Assembly (NCBI RefSeq): GCF_014596915.1
Contig: NZ_JACVWU010000001.1
Span: 1-64,000 of the forward strand
Reading direction: 5' to 3'
DNA length: 64,000 bases
DNA from: Streptomyces sp. TRM68416
GTDB lineage: Bacteria > Actinomycetota > Actinomycetes > Streptomycetales > Streptomycetaceae
This document shows positions 55,923-63,757 of this stretch, piece after piece (position 1 is the first letter of the stretch; every line of letters starts with the position of its first letter). The notes under the pieces were generated by a model, which searched no databases, was not told the origin of the DNA, and saw only the letters and a program-made list of their open reading frames with translations. The translations under genes were made by a program, and so were the position numbers.

Positions 55923-55954
55923 GGCAGGGGCGGCCGGTGCCGGCCGCCCCTGCC
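55923..55954. terminator. bidirectional hairpin after the HtrA-like gene
   Basis: GGCAGGGGCGGCCGG and CCGGCCGCCCCTGCC make a perfect 15-base stem, between convergent genes. It starts six bases after the protease stop. Confidence 0.88.
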
Positions 55955-55969
55955 CTCACGCTCACGCGC

Positions 55970-56182
55970 TCACGCCTCCTCGGCGTGCAGGCTCATCGGC
56001 CCGTAGATCTCCGTGGTGTCCTCGAACAGCCGTACCTGGTCCACGCCGCCGGCGAGCAGGTCCTTCCACACCTCGCCGATCCAGGACTCGGCGTCTCCCT
56101 GCGTGGTGAACTCCTCCGGCTCCACGGGGGGCGCGGTCTCCGACCCGTCGGCCTTCTCGAAGCGCCAGGTCCATGCTGCCAT
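55970..56182 (-). CDS. small conserved protein of unknown function, 70 residues
   Basis: A 70-residue acidic protein, beginning MAAWTWRFEKADGSE and holding DAESWIGEVWKDLLAGGVDQ and VRLFEDTTEIYGPMSL. The pattern of one strand, one helix and two strands suggests a small globular protein. I know it only as a widespread actinobacterial hypothetical. The ATG has AGGAGG about seven bases upstream (CCTCCT on the plus strand), a strong ribosome binding site. It is divergent from cobU, 144 bases away. Confidence 0.85.
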   Translation of the reverse strand: MAAWTWRFEKADGSETAPPVEPEEFTTQGDAESWIGEVWKDLLAGGVDQVRLFEDTTEIYGPMSLHAEEA

Positions 56183-56326
56183 GCAGGCCTCCTAGGTGAG
56201 CTCTCGTCAAGGTCAGCCTATTGGCTGAGGCGGCCGGTGCGAACAAGATCGGTTCGATCCGGCCCGCCCCTCTTTAGGTGGCTCTCCGGTACGCACGTCA
56301 TGCCGTGACCGGTGAAAATCACTTCT

Positions 56327-57529
56327 GTGGAACTGACTCTGCTCGGCACCGGCGCCCCCGCGGGACTCCCCCGCCCCGACTGTCCCTGCGCCGCGTGCGC
56401 CACCGCGCTCGGGGAGGACGCGCGGGCCGCCACCGCGTTGCTGGTGGACGGGGCGGTACTGATCGATCTGACGCCGGGTGCGGCGTTCGCGGCGGCGCGG
56501 GCCGGGCGCTCGCTGGGCGGCGTACGGCAGGTGCTGCTGTCGCATCCGCACGAGGGGCCCGCCGTCGAGGTGCCGGCGGGGCTGCCGACGCCGGGGCGGG
56601 TGCCGGACGGGCGGGAGCTGGCGCTGCTGACGGGGCATCGGGTGCGGGCGCTGGCGATGGACGCGGGGGGTACGGGGTACGCGGTGACCGGGCCGGGCGG
56701 GCAGCGGCTGCTGTACCTGCCGCCGGGGAGCGCTCCGGCCGGGCTGGAGAACGGTGACGTCGAGGCGTACGACATGGTCGTCGTGGACGTCGTGGGGCGG
56801 CCGGACGCGCTGGCGCGGCTGCGGGCGGTGGGGGCGGTGCGGCCGACGACGGATGTCATCGCCGTACATCTGGATCACGATGTGCCGCCGGGGGGCGAGT
56901 TGCGGCGGCGGCTGGCCTCGGTGGGGGCGCGGGCCGTGCCGGACGGGACGACGGTGGTGGTGGGGGCGTACGAGGAGGTGCCGGACGTGCCGCGGCGGAC
57001 GTTGGTGCTGGGTGGGGCCCGGTCGGGGAAGTCGGTGGAGGCGGAGCGGCGGCTGGAGGCGTTCCCGGACGTGCTGTACGTCGCGACGGGCGGGGTGCGG
57101 GGCGGGGACGGCGAGTGGGCGGCGCGGGTTGCGTTGCACCGGGAGCGGCGGCCGGGGTCCTGGCGTACGGCGGAGACGTGTGACCTGGTGCCGTTGCTGG
57201 CGGAGGACGGGGCGCCGTTGCTGATCGACTGTCTGTCACTGTGGCTGACCGATGCGATGGACTCCGTCGGGGCGTGGGACGACGCGGTGTGGGCGGACGG
57301 GGGGGAACGGGCGTTGCGGGCGCGGGTGCGGGAGTTGACGGGGGCGGTGCGGGCGACTCGGCGGACCGTGGTCGCCGTCTCCAACGAGGTCGGGTCCGGG
57401 ATCGTCCCCGCTACGGCCTCGGGGCGGCGGTACCGGGATGAACTGGGGCGGTTGAACGCGGCGTTCGCCGCGGAGTGCGAGCAGGTGTTGCTGGTGGTGG
57501 CTGGGCAGGCGGTGCCGTTGCGGGGGTGA
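56327..57529 (+). CDS. cobU: adenosylcobinamide kinase/guanylyltransferase with N-terminal metallo-beta-lactamase-like domain
   Basis: A 400-residue fusion. Residues 1-220 look like a PhnP/AtsE-type metallo-beta-lactamase fold: LLGTGAPAGLPRPDCPCAAC at the start and VDVVGRPDALARL later, but the metal motif HxHxDH reads SHPHEGPAV, so most ligands are missing. Residues 225-400 are CobU, with the P-loop RTLVLGGARSGKSVEAERRL, VLYVATGG and LIDCLSLWLTD. CobU phosphorylates adenosylcobinamide and then makes adenosylcobinamide-GDP for cobalamin. GTG 56327 is chosen because the fold starts there; an in-frame GTG five codons earlier is possible. There is no clear ribosome binding site, so a leaderless start is likely. 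cobT lies 1.1 kb downstream. Confidence 0.9.
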   Translation: MELTLLGTGAPAGLPRPDCPCAACATALGEDARAATALLVDGAVLIDLTPGAAFAAARAGRSLGGVRQVLLSHPHEGPAVEVPAGLPTPGRVPDGRELALLTGHRVRALAMDAGGTGYAVTGPGGQRLLYLPPGSAPAGLENGDVEAYDMVVVDVVGRPDALARLRAVGAVRPTTDVIAVHLDHDVPPGGELRRRLASVGARAVPDGTTVVVGAYEEVPDVPRRTLVLGGARSGKSVEAERRLEAFPDVLYVATGGVRGGDGEWAARVALHRERRPGSWRTAETCDLVPLLAEDGAPLLIDCLSLWLTDAMDSVGAWDDAVWADGGERALRARVRELTGAVRATRRTVVAVSNEVGSGIVPATASGRRYRDELGRLNAAFAAECEQVLLVVAGQAVPLRG

Positions 57530-57548
57530 CGGGGGCTGAGGCCGGGGG

Positions 57549-57692
57549 TGGGTCGCGCGGCCCGGCGCTACCGCGGTGCCGCCTGCGCCCACCCGTGCCG
57601 GCCCAGCGGCACGACTGCCCGCAGGCTGGACGGCGTGGCCAGGCACCGCCTGCCGGGGTGGGCGCCGGCCCAGGCGGCACGCATGCCCGCAG
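57549..57692 (+). repeat. dispersed repeat family A, copy 3
   Basis: Follows the cobU stop by 20 bases. GGGTCGCGCGGCCCGGCGCT, the GTGCCGG/GCGGCAC hairpin and ACTGCCCGCAGGCTGGACGG match copies 1 and 2, and a second unit GCGGCACGCATGCCCGCAGG repeats the end. It abuts family B copy 5, so the two families meet here. Confidence 0.88.
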
Positions 57693-57696
57693 GCTG

Positions 57697-57732
57697 AGCG
57701 CCCCGAAGGGGCGCGGGGAACTGCGCGATCAG
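57697..57732 (-). repeat. dispersed repeat family B, copy 5 (inverted)
   Basis: GCGCCCCGAAGGGGCGCGGG followed by GAACTGCGCGATCA is the reverse complement of the right end of copies 2 and 3. It includes the stop codon of the methyltransferase gene 57729-58493, so the repeat end forms part of that coding sequence. Confidence 0.88.
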
Positions 57733-58493
57733 CCCCCGCCGGGCCGCAGCTTGCGGGCGATGATGCGGTAGTGCGGCCGGAAGGCATTGCGGCGGGTGGT
57801 GATGATTTCGCAGCCCTGGGACTCCAGTTCCGTGCGGAGGTTGCGCAGGGGCAGGAGGTGGAGGGGGCGGGTTCGGGCGTGTCGGCGGGGGCCGAGGAGG
57901 CGGGTGGACGCGGCTTCCGGGTCGGGGAGTTCCAGGAGGACGTGGCCGCCGGGGCGCAGGGCGGTGAGGGCGGCTTGGAGTTGGGCGCGGGGGTCGGGGG
58001 TGTGGGCGAGGTGGTACAGGAGGCTGACCACGTCGTAGCGGGCCCGCAGGTGGGCCATGAGGTGGGGGTTCGTCGGGTCGCCCGCGTACGCCTCCTCCAC
58101 GCGGTCCGCCGCCTGGGCGCGTTCCACCCGGGCCGTGGGGTCCACCCCGTCGAAGGACGTGTAGGGGAAGACCTGTTTCGCCGCGGCCGGGAACGCACCG
58201 TCGCCGGTGCCGATGTCCAGCCAGCTCTCCGGTTCGCCGAAGGGCAGCATCGCGCGGGCGGTGGCCGTCAGATGCCGACGGCCGGCGCGGAGTTCGCGCG
58301 GGGCCGGGGTGTCCGGGACCGGGTTCTGGAAGGCGTGGGCGCAGTCTGCGCAGGTGTCGAGGGTGAAGCCGTCGGCGACCGGACGGGTGCGCAGGCGTCC
58401 GGAGCCGCACCAGGGGCAGGCGTGGCGCCGCGGACCGTGGAAACGGCCTGTGTGCGGGGGGAGTTCGGCGGGCTGGGCGACGGGGGCGGACAT
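57729..58493 (-). CDS. zinc-ribbon class I SAM methyltransferase
   Basis: A 254-residue protein. An N-terminal zinc ribbon has CPWCGSG near residue 26 and CADCAHAFQNP near residue 48. The methyltransferase domain follows, with the SAM site SWLDIGTGDGAFPAAA, FDGVDPTARVERA and DVVSLLYHLAHTPDPRAQL. This layout is shared by many sugar, lipid or antibiotic methyltransferases, so the substrate cannot be told. The ATG at 58493 is the start before the ribbon; the longer frame upstream is not coding-like. Its 3' end lies in repeat family B. It is divergent from cobT and separates cobT from cobU on the opposite strand. Confidence 0.85.
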   Translation of the reverse strand: MSAPVAQPAELPPHTGRFHGPRRHACPWCGSGRLRTRPVADGFTLDTCADCAHAFQNPVPDTPAPRELRAGRRHLTATARAMLPFGEPESWLDIGTGDGAFPAAAKQVFPYTSFDGVDPTARVERAQAADRVEEAYAGDPTNPHLMAHLRARYDVVSLLYHLAHTPDPRAQLQAALTALRPGGHVLLELPDPEAASTRLLGPRRHARTRPLHLLPLRNLRTELESQGCEIITTRRNAFRPHYRIIARKLRPGGG

Positions 58494-58626
58494 GGGCGAC
58501 TCCGGGCGCGAGGGGCGTACGACAATCCGCTGCAAAACGGAACGTATGGGATAGCGATCTTGGGCGCAACGACGTCGGTCCGATGTGGCGGCGTTCCGTT
58601 CGACCGGGGCCGGTACTGTTCGGCGA

Positions 58627-59739
58627 ATGAGCTCGCTTAATCTCGACGACTTCACCGATCTGATCGAGCGCCCCGACGGAGGGGTGCGCCGTGACGCCGA
58701 GGCGCGCCGGGAGCGTCAGATCGTGCCCCCCGGGTCGCTGGGCCGCCTCGACGACCTGGGTGAGTGGCTGGCCGCGGCGCAGGGCGTGGTGCCGGTGCGG
58801 CCGGTCGAACGGCCGCGAGTGGTGCTGTTCGCCGGTGACCACGGCATCGCGGAGCTGGACGTCTCGGCACGGCCCGCGGGCAGCGCCGGTGAGCTGGTGC
58901 GGGACGTCCTGGAGGGCGGCCGCCCGGTGTCGGTGCTCGCGCGGCGGCTCGGCGTGCCCGTGCGGGTGGTCGACATGGCGCTGGACTGCGATCCGGGGAC
59001 GCTGCCCGAGGACGTCGTACGGCATCGGGTGCGGCGCGGCAGCGGGCGGATCGACCGCGAGGACGCGCTGACCCTTGAGGAGGCGGAGGCCGCCTTCCGG
59101 GCGGGTGTCGCGGTGGCCGACGAGGAGGCCGACTCCGGTACGGATCTGGTCGTGCTGGGCGATGTGAGCGTGGGCGGGACGACGGCGGCCGGTGTGCTGG
59201 TGGCCGCGCTGTGCGGGACCGACGCGTCGGTGGTGACCGGGCGGGGCGGCGTCGCGATCGACGACCTGGCCTGGATGCGCAAGTGCGCGGCGATCCGGGA
59301 CGCGCTGCGGCGGGCCCGGCCGGTGCTCGGGGACCAGTTGCAGCTGCTGGCGACGGTGGGCGGCGCCGACCTCGCCGCGATCACCGGGTTCCTGCTGCAG
59401 AGCGCGGTGCGCAAGCTGCCGGTGATCCTCGACGGGGTCGTCGTCGCCGCGTGTGCGCTGGTGGGCCAGCGGGTCGCGTTCCGGGCGCCGGACTGGTGGC
59501 TGGCGGCGCACGACAGCGGGGAGCCGGGGCAGGCGAAGGCGCTGGACCGGATGGCCCTGGAGCCGCTGCTCACGCAGGGGGTGCGGGTCGGCGAAGGCGC
59601 GGGCGCCCTGCTGGCGCTCCCGCTGGTGCAGGCCGCGGCGGCACTGGCGGCGGAGCTGCCGGAGAAGGCCGAGAAGCCGGAGAAGACCGAGGAAGTGAAG
59701 GACGAGCAGGACGAGCAGGACGAGAAGGACGCGGAGTAG
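58627..59739 (+). CDS. cobT: nicotinate-nucleotide--dimethylbenzimidazole phosphoribosyltransferase
   Basis: A 370-residue enzyme that makes alpha-ribazole phosphate, the lower ligand of cobalamin. Family marks are IVPPGSLGRLDDLGEW, VVLFAGDHGIAELDVSA, the glycine-rich VLGDVSVGGTTAAGVL and the C-terminal RVGEGAGALLALPL, whose Glu is the catalytic base. Residues from about 345 on are a highly charged Lys/Glu/Asp tail made of short repeats (EKAEKPEKTEE, DEQDEQDEKDAE), not part of the fold. The ATG at 58627 precedes the conserved region; no strong ribosome binding site is seen. It works after CobU in nucleotide-loop assembly. Confidence 0.93.
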   Translation: MSSLNLDDFTDLIERPDGGVRRDAEARRERQIVPPGSLGRLDDLGEWLAAAQGVVPVRPVERPRVVLFAGDHGIAELDVSARPAGSAGELVRDVLEGGRPVSVLARRLGVPVRVVDMALDCDPGTLPEDVVRHRVRRGSGRIDREDALTLEEAEAAFRAGVAVADEEADSGTDLVVLGDVSVGGTTAAGVLVAALCGTDASVVTGRGGVAIDDLAWMRKCAAIRDALRRARPVLGDQLQLLATVGGADLAAITGFLLQSAVRKLPVILDGVVVAACALVGQRVAFRAPDWWLAAHDSGEPGQAKALDRMALEPLLTQGVRVGEGAGALLALPLVQAAAALAAELPEKAEKPEKTEEVKDEQDEQDEKDAE

Positions 59740-59835
59740 GTTCCAGAGATTCACCTCACGTAGGTTCCGCTCAACTTCGTCACGGTTCAGGCGGTCTTCG
59801 ACCGTGTCCCTGTGCACGCTTCCGGAGAACCGCCG

Positions 59836-60534
59836 ATGAGACCGCTCGCCCGCTGGGCCCGCACCGAGTGGGGCCCGCTCCACGCCGCCGTACGCGGTCC
59901 GCTGGTACGGCGGCGGCTGCGGGCCGTGCCGATGACCGTCGCGGCGGTGTGCCTGACGGCGCTGCTGCACTTCGCGCAGAACCAGCCGTGGGGCCGGGAA
60001 CCGGTGGCCCGGCTCGGCGGTGTGCGGGCGGAGGATCCGCTGTGGGAGAGCCTGCTGCGGACCCCGCTGTCGCTGTTCGTGCCCGCCCCCGACCTGCCCG
60101 TGTGGGGCGCTCTCGCGCAGATCCTCCTCGTGTTCGGGATCGCCGAGATCTGTCTGGGCCGCGGGCGCACCCTCGCCGTCGCGTACGCCGCCACCCTCAC
60201 CGGCACGCTCTACGCCCGCCTCGGCATCTGGCTGGGCCCGGACGCACCCCTGGGGCTGCCCGCCTCGGACGCGGCCGTCGTGGACACCGGGCCGTCGGCG
60301 GCCGTGGTGGGCCTCGCCGTCCTCCTCGGCCTGCGGTACCGCGCGTACGTCACCGCCGGGGCGGTGGTCCTGGCGATGGTCGTCGAGGTGCTGGTGAAGG
60401 AGAACCTCGCGGGCAAGGAGCATCTCGCGGCGATCGCCGGGGTGCTGGTGCTCCACGGAGTGGCGGAGCTGCGTCAGCGGGGTTCGAGGGGCCGGGTCGG
60501 CGCGGGGTCGGGCCTGCCGCCGATCCAGTCCTGA
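59836..60534 (+). CDS. rhomboid-like multi-span membrane protein
   Basis: A 232-residue membrane protein with about six hydrophobic segments. The order of spans and the GPSAAVVGLAVLLG segment recall rhomboid proteins, where GxSG carries the nucleophile. Here it reads TGPSAAV, and a His for the dyad may be in LVLHGVAEL, so activity is uncertain. No HxxxN motif is present. The ATG at 59836 has GGAGAA six bases upstream. It follows cobT by 96 bases on the same strand, but no cobalamin role is known for the family. It may be an inactive pseudoprotease. Confidence 0.7.
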   Translation: MRPLARWARTEWGPLHAAVRGPLVRRRLRAVPMTVAAVCLTALLHFAQNQPWGREPVARLGGVRAEDPLWESLLRTPLSLFVPAPDLPVWGALAQILLVFGIAEICLGRGRTLAVAYAATLTGTLYARLGIWLGPDAPLGLPASDAAVVDTGPSAAVVGLAVLLGLRYRAYVTAGAVVLAMVVEVLVKENLAGKEHLAAIAGVLVLHGVAELRQRGSRGRVGAGSGLPPIQS

Positions 60535-60575
60535 AGGCGGCGGGCGGGGCCGGTAGGACATCGGGACAGCGGTGA

Positions 60576-61757
60576 TCAGGTTGACAGGTCCCAGCGGGTC
60601 CCGTCTGCCAGGTACCAGGCGTAAGCCGCACCGTCGGCGTTCTGCGCGTAGCCGAACTGGTCTTGTGCCGGTCGGCCCGCAGCGTTCCACCACAGCCATG
60701 TCGCTTCGGCCCGCTTCCACAGGTCGCCGTCGCCGCCCCACGTCACTGTGGCCGTCTCCTGACCGTCGAGCGGGACGCGGGCCCACGAGCCGTCCGCGCA
60801 CTGGAGCTGGATGGACATGTCGCCGGTCGCTTCCGCAACGTGGTAGACGAGTTGGGCACCGGGCAGGTGGAAGGCGAGCAGCAGGCGCAGTGGGTAGTGC
60901 GCCCTGATGGCGGCGGCGGTGAGCTGTGTGGGCCGTGTGCCGGTCTCGGCTGTCCGCTGGGGCCGCTGCGGCTGGGGGTAGGTCAGCGCCTCGCCGCGCG
61001 CAGGCATGAAACGGCCAGTGGTCGTGGTGAAGTGCCCCTTGATCTGGCGGGTGCCGGTGCCGGTGAGGCGTACGAGACCGCCCTCGATGCCGAGGGCCAC
61101 GTCGGCGAGCAGGACACCGCCGGCCCGCAACTGGTCGGTCCAGGCGCTGGGGATGGACGGCACCGAGCAGGTCGCGATGATCCGGTCGAACGGGCCGCCC
61201 GTAGGGCACCCGTGCGTTCCGTCTGCAGGGAGGAGGCGAGGGGCATACCCGGCGCAGACGAGACGCTGCTCGGCGGCCGTCACCAGGTCGGGGTCGACGT
61301 CCACGGAGTGCACGTGGTGGTCACGCAGGCGAGCACAGAGCAGTGCGGCGTTGTATCCGGTGCCGGTGCCGATCTCCAGCACACGGTGCCCGTCGTGGAG
61401 GTCGAGGTCTTCGAGCATGCGGGCCATGAGACTGGGCAGCGTGGTGGACGACGTGGGAATGCCCGTCCAGGCCGTTTCGTCGACCTGTTCGACCGTCTCC
61501 GGGTCAAGGCCCGTCACCAAGGTCACGTCTCGGTAGACGTCAGGCAGGGCGCCCTCATCGGTGACGCGGCGCTGACGCCACACGGTGATGCCCTTCGCGT
61601 TGGCCTCCTGCTCGAACCACCGCGGGACGAACACATGCCGTGGAACCGCCGCGAAGGCCTCGGCCCACGGCTTGGAACGGATCGCACCGGCCTTCGTCAG
61701 GTCATCGGCGAGTGCTGCCATGTGAGGGCGAGCCGCGTCGAGGGTCACGTCGGTCAT
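60576..61757 (-). CDS. tgmC: PIMT-like methyltransferase of an ATP-grasp peptide pathway (TgmC type)
   Basis: A 393-residue enzyme. Residues 1-230 resemble protein-L-isoaspartate O-methyltransferase: SSTTLPS at 103-109 in the substrate region, the SAM motif VLEIGTGTGYNAALL at 126-140, VHSVDVDPDLVTAAE and FDRIIATCSVPSIPSAW. In fuscimiditide-type pathways such enzymes methylate an Asp of the cyclised peptide, which then closes to an aspartimide. The last ~160 residues (from QIKGHFTTTTGRFMPARGE) are an extra domain absent from housekeeping PIMT and common in the peptide-linked group. The ATG overlaps the tgmB stop by 4 bases. The pathway assignment rests on its neighbours. Confidence 0.88.
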   Translation of the reverse strand: MTDVTLDAARPHMAALADDLTKAGAIRSKPWAEAFAAVPRHVFVPRWFEQEANAKGITVWRQRRVTDEGALPDVYRDVTLVTGLDPETVEQVDETAWTGIPTSSTTLPSLMARMLEDLDLHDGHRVLEIGTGTGYNAALLCARLRDHHVHSVDVDPDLVTAAEQRLVCAGYAPRLLPADGTHGCPTGGPFDRIIATCSVPSIPSAWTDQLRAGGVLLADVALGIEGGLVRLTGTGTRQIKGHFTTTTGRFMPARGEALTYPQPQRPQRTAETGTRPTQLTAAAIRAHYPLRLLLAFHLPGAQLVYHVAEATGDMSIQLQCADGSWARVPLDGQETATVTWGGDGDLWKRAEATWLWWNAAGRPAQDQFGYAQNADGAAYAWYLADGTRWDLST

Positions 61758-62719
61758 GCCGGGGCTCCTTGCAGTTCGTCGGCGATGGCCTGGGAGACGG
61801 GCAGGCCGGTGGCGTGCTCGATCCAGTCCCATTGCCCGCACGGGTTCGCCTCCAGGAACGTCCAGGCTCCGTCGGGGCCGACGACGAAGTCCAGGGCGGC
61901 GAAACGCAGGCCCAGCCGGTCCATGTAGCCGCGCACGCCCTCGGCGACGTCGTTCGGGACTTCGGTGACGCGGTAGGTGAGGGAGGCGTAGTCGCTGCGC
62001 CAGTCGGTGTGGCCGGTGTCGCTGCCTGCGTGGACCTCGGCAGCCAGCAGCCGCTCCCCCACGACCGTGAGGCGCACTTCGTGATCCTTGTCGACCCAGG
62101 CCTGGAAGAGGTGCGCGGTGGTGTCGATGCCACGCAGGTCCCCGAGATCGTCCCGCGTCAGGCGGCGGGTGTAGACGGTCTTGAGCTGGTCGTCCTCGAT
62201 CAGCACCGGGGACGCGACCGGCTTGCAGACGGCCACGCCGCGCATGTCGCCGACGAACGCGCGGACGGCATCGGGGCTGTTGGTGATGAGAGTGGGCGGA
62301 ATGGCGAGTCCGCATTCTCGTGCGGTGGCGAGCTGGAGGGGCTTGTACTCAGCGCGGGACATGGCGGCGGGGTGGTTGACCCAGCGGCAGGTGAGCGCCG
62401 AGATGATGCCGCCCAGACCGGCGCGGGCCTGGGCGGCGGCGAACCGGCGCTCAGGTCCGGACATGGCGCTGGGCAAGGCGAAGGCGTTCGGTGCGCGGAA
62501 GTAGACAGCATCGATGTCGGCGAGGTCGACGGCCCGGTGAGCGGTGGTGAGTCCGCCGGACCACCCGCACCGGGCATCGATATGCCCGGCGAGGGTGAGA
62601 TCCTGGGGGAACTCGGCGGTGTCCATGCGGAACACCTCCGCTCCACCGTCCGTGAGGGCCTTGACGACGCGGTCGGTTGGCCAGTCGTCGCGGGCTGCGA
62701 TCACGAGAACGGTGGTCAT
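61754..62719 (-). CDS. tgmB: ATP-grasp ribosomal peptide maturase (TgmB type)
   Basis: A 321-residue ATP-grasp ligase of the MvdD-like group. It begins VLVIAARDDWPTDRVVKAL, and carries DAVYFRAPNAF, the ATP-lysine region VAVCKPVAS, HLFQAWVDKDHEVRLTVV and the metal motif FLEANPCGQWDWIE with E290 and N292. Such enzymes activate Asp or Glu side chains as acyl phosphates and join them to Thr, Ser or Lys in the core peptide, giving rings. The ATG lies five bases after the precursor stop and the stop overlaps tgmC, so the three genes form a tight unit. The GQW form is typical of actinobacterial members. Confidence 0.92.
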   Translation of the reverse strand: MTTVLVIAARDDWPTDRVVKALTDGGAEVFRMDTAEFPQDLTLAGHIDARCGWSGGLTTAHRAVDLADIDAVYFRAPNAFALPSAMSGPERRFAAAQARAGLGGIISALTCRWVNHPAAMSRAEYKPLQLATARECGLAIPPTLITNSPDAVRAFVGDMRGVAVCKPVASPVLIEDDQLKTVYTRRLTRDDLGDLRGIDTTAHLFQAWVDKDHEVRLTVVGERLLAAEVHAGSDTGHTDWRSDYASLTYRVTEVPNDVAEGVRGYMDRLGLRFAALDFVVGPDGAWTFLEANPCGQWDWIEHATGLPVSQAIADELQGAPA

Positions 62720-62724
62720 GGCGG

Positions 62725-63021
62725 TCAGTCCTTCGGGCCCTCGTCGAGCGGCGGCGGATTGCTCGGGTCGCCGTCCGGGATGGTCGGGTGGTGCGTCTGC
62801 ATGCATGGCAGGGGCCCGTCGTACAGGCCGACCGACATCTGCAATCCCTCGTCGTAGACCGCGATCGGCTTGACGACGGCCTGCGTGGCGTCGGGTACGC
62901 GAGCGAAACGCAGGACCCAGGGCCGCGTGTCCGCGCCGGTCGGAGGTTCCGTGCTGCGGGCGATGCGTCCGCCCTCGGGCGCGAGCGGGAACGCTTCCCG
63001 CACATCCACAACTGTCGTCAA
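62725..63021 (-). CDS. tgmA: precursor peptide of an ATP-grasp-modified RiPP (TgmA type)
   Basis: A 98-residue precursor. The start is TTG 63021 with AAAGGA about 8 bases upstream; a longer frame begins at 63060. The leader holds RPWVLRFARV at 33-42, like the PFxLRF recognition helix of graspetides, and VYDEGLQMSV at 55-64, a conserved feature of the putative ATP-grasp-target family. The core is probably from about residue 66 to 98 and contains ring donors T76, T80 and S87 and acceptors D83, D85, D93, E94 and D98. Asp-Gly at 83-84 is a natural aspartimide site. The 235-base gap upstream probably carries the operon promoter; no other gene is clear in it. Confidence 0.85.
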   Translation of the reverse strand: MTTVVDVREAFPLAPEGGRIARSTEPPTGADTRPWVLRFARVPDATQAVVKPIAVYDEGLQMSVGLYDGPLPCMQTHHPTIPDGDPSNPPPLDEGPKD

Positions 63022-63256
63022 GTGTCTGTCCTTTGCTCGATGGACTATCGACCGCACCACACCCCGGCAGAGCGCCGGATGCAGGCGCGGACGGAACCCC
63101 GCCCCGGCTGCTCGACCTGTCCAGGGTGAGGCTCAGGGCCGGAGTCTTCCCGCCCCTCCTCCGCGGCGTACGGACCGAGGCAGAAGAGGTGCTCATGGGT
63201 GCGGCCCTGTCCCGAAACGGCCGCCGTAGGCCCCGTTGACGCGGGGGAGGCGACGG

Positions 63257-63757
63257 TCAGCGCACGCGGACCGTGGTGGCGCAGCGGGCGTGGATCCGCC
63301 CGGAGGCTGCGGCGCCTCCGGAGGGGCTGACGTTGCCGTACGGCAACGTCTCCTCCGCGTCCGTCAGAGGCTGGTCGCAGGCCAGGCACATGCGTACGCC
63401 GGTCAGCGTCTCGTAGTGGTCGCACAGCGCCAGCAGCGACCGTGCGAGCTTGCGGGCGCAGACCGCGGCGTCGTACACCCCCGGCCTGCGGAAGGCCCAC
63501 AGCTTGCCGCGGGCCTCCCCGATGCAGGCGAGCGCACAGTAGCGCGGCACGTCGTCGGCGGGCAGCCGGGCGGTGGCCTGCTCGATCTCAGGGATGAGCA
63601 GCTCCAGGTGACCGCGCAGCAGACCGGTCAGTGTCTCCAGCGTGGCGGGGTCGGCGGGGGTGACCTCGGGAGGCAGTACCTCGGCGACGCTCGCCCGCAT
63701 CGTCGCAATGTCCAGGGGCGGCGCGTCGGTCGCGGGCCGGCTGGGGGCAGTCTTCAT
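63257..63757 (-). CDS. DUF6415-type protein linked to natural product loci
   Basis: A 166-residue protein. After a Pro/Ala-rich lead come LETLTGLLRGHLELLIPEIE and DVPRYCALACIGEARGKLWA, which I recall as the conserved core of DUF6415. A Cys pair CLACDQPL near residue 127 and a final Cys in HARCATTVRV may bind metal. The role is unknown; the family is often found near actinobacterial natural product genes and phage-like regulators. The ATG at 63757 overlaps the upstream stop by 1 base (TGATG), so it is coupled to the gene at the window edge. It lies 236 bases upstream of the precursor start and may be in the same locus. Confidence 0.8.
   Translation of the reverse strand: MKTAPSRPATDAPPLDIATMRASVAEVLPPEVTPADPATLETLTGLLRGHLELLIPEIEQATARLPADDVPRYCALACIGEARGKLWAFRRPGVYDAAVCARKLARSLLALCDHYETLTGVRMCLACDQPLTDAEETLPYGNVSPSGGAAASGRIHARCATTVRVR

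Noticed and set aside
53728..55965. A 745-codon open frame on the minus strand
   Set aside because: It lies antisense to the methyltransferase and HtrA-like genes, which have full catalytic motifs.
56183..56326. A cobalamin riboswitch before cobU, or before cobT at 58494-58626
   Set aside because: Both gaps are under 150 bases and lack the conserved B12-box.
57568..61209. A 1213-codon open frame on the minus strand
   Set aside because: It crosses cobT, the rhomboid-like gene and tgmC in other frames and is rich in Arg, Pro and His without any domain. The real genes explain the region.
63033..63239. A 68-codon frame upstream of the tgm genes
   Set aside because: No ribosome binding site and low-complexity Arg-rich product; the gap is better read as the tgm promoter region.
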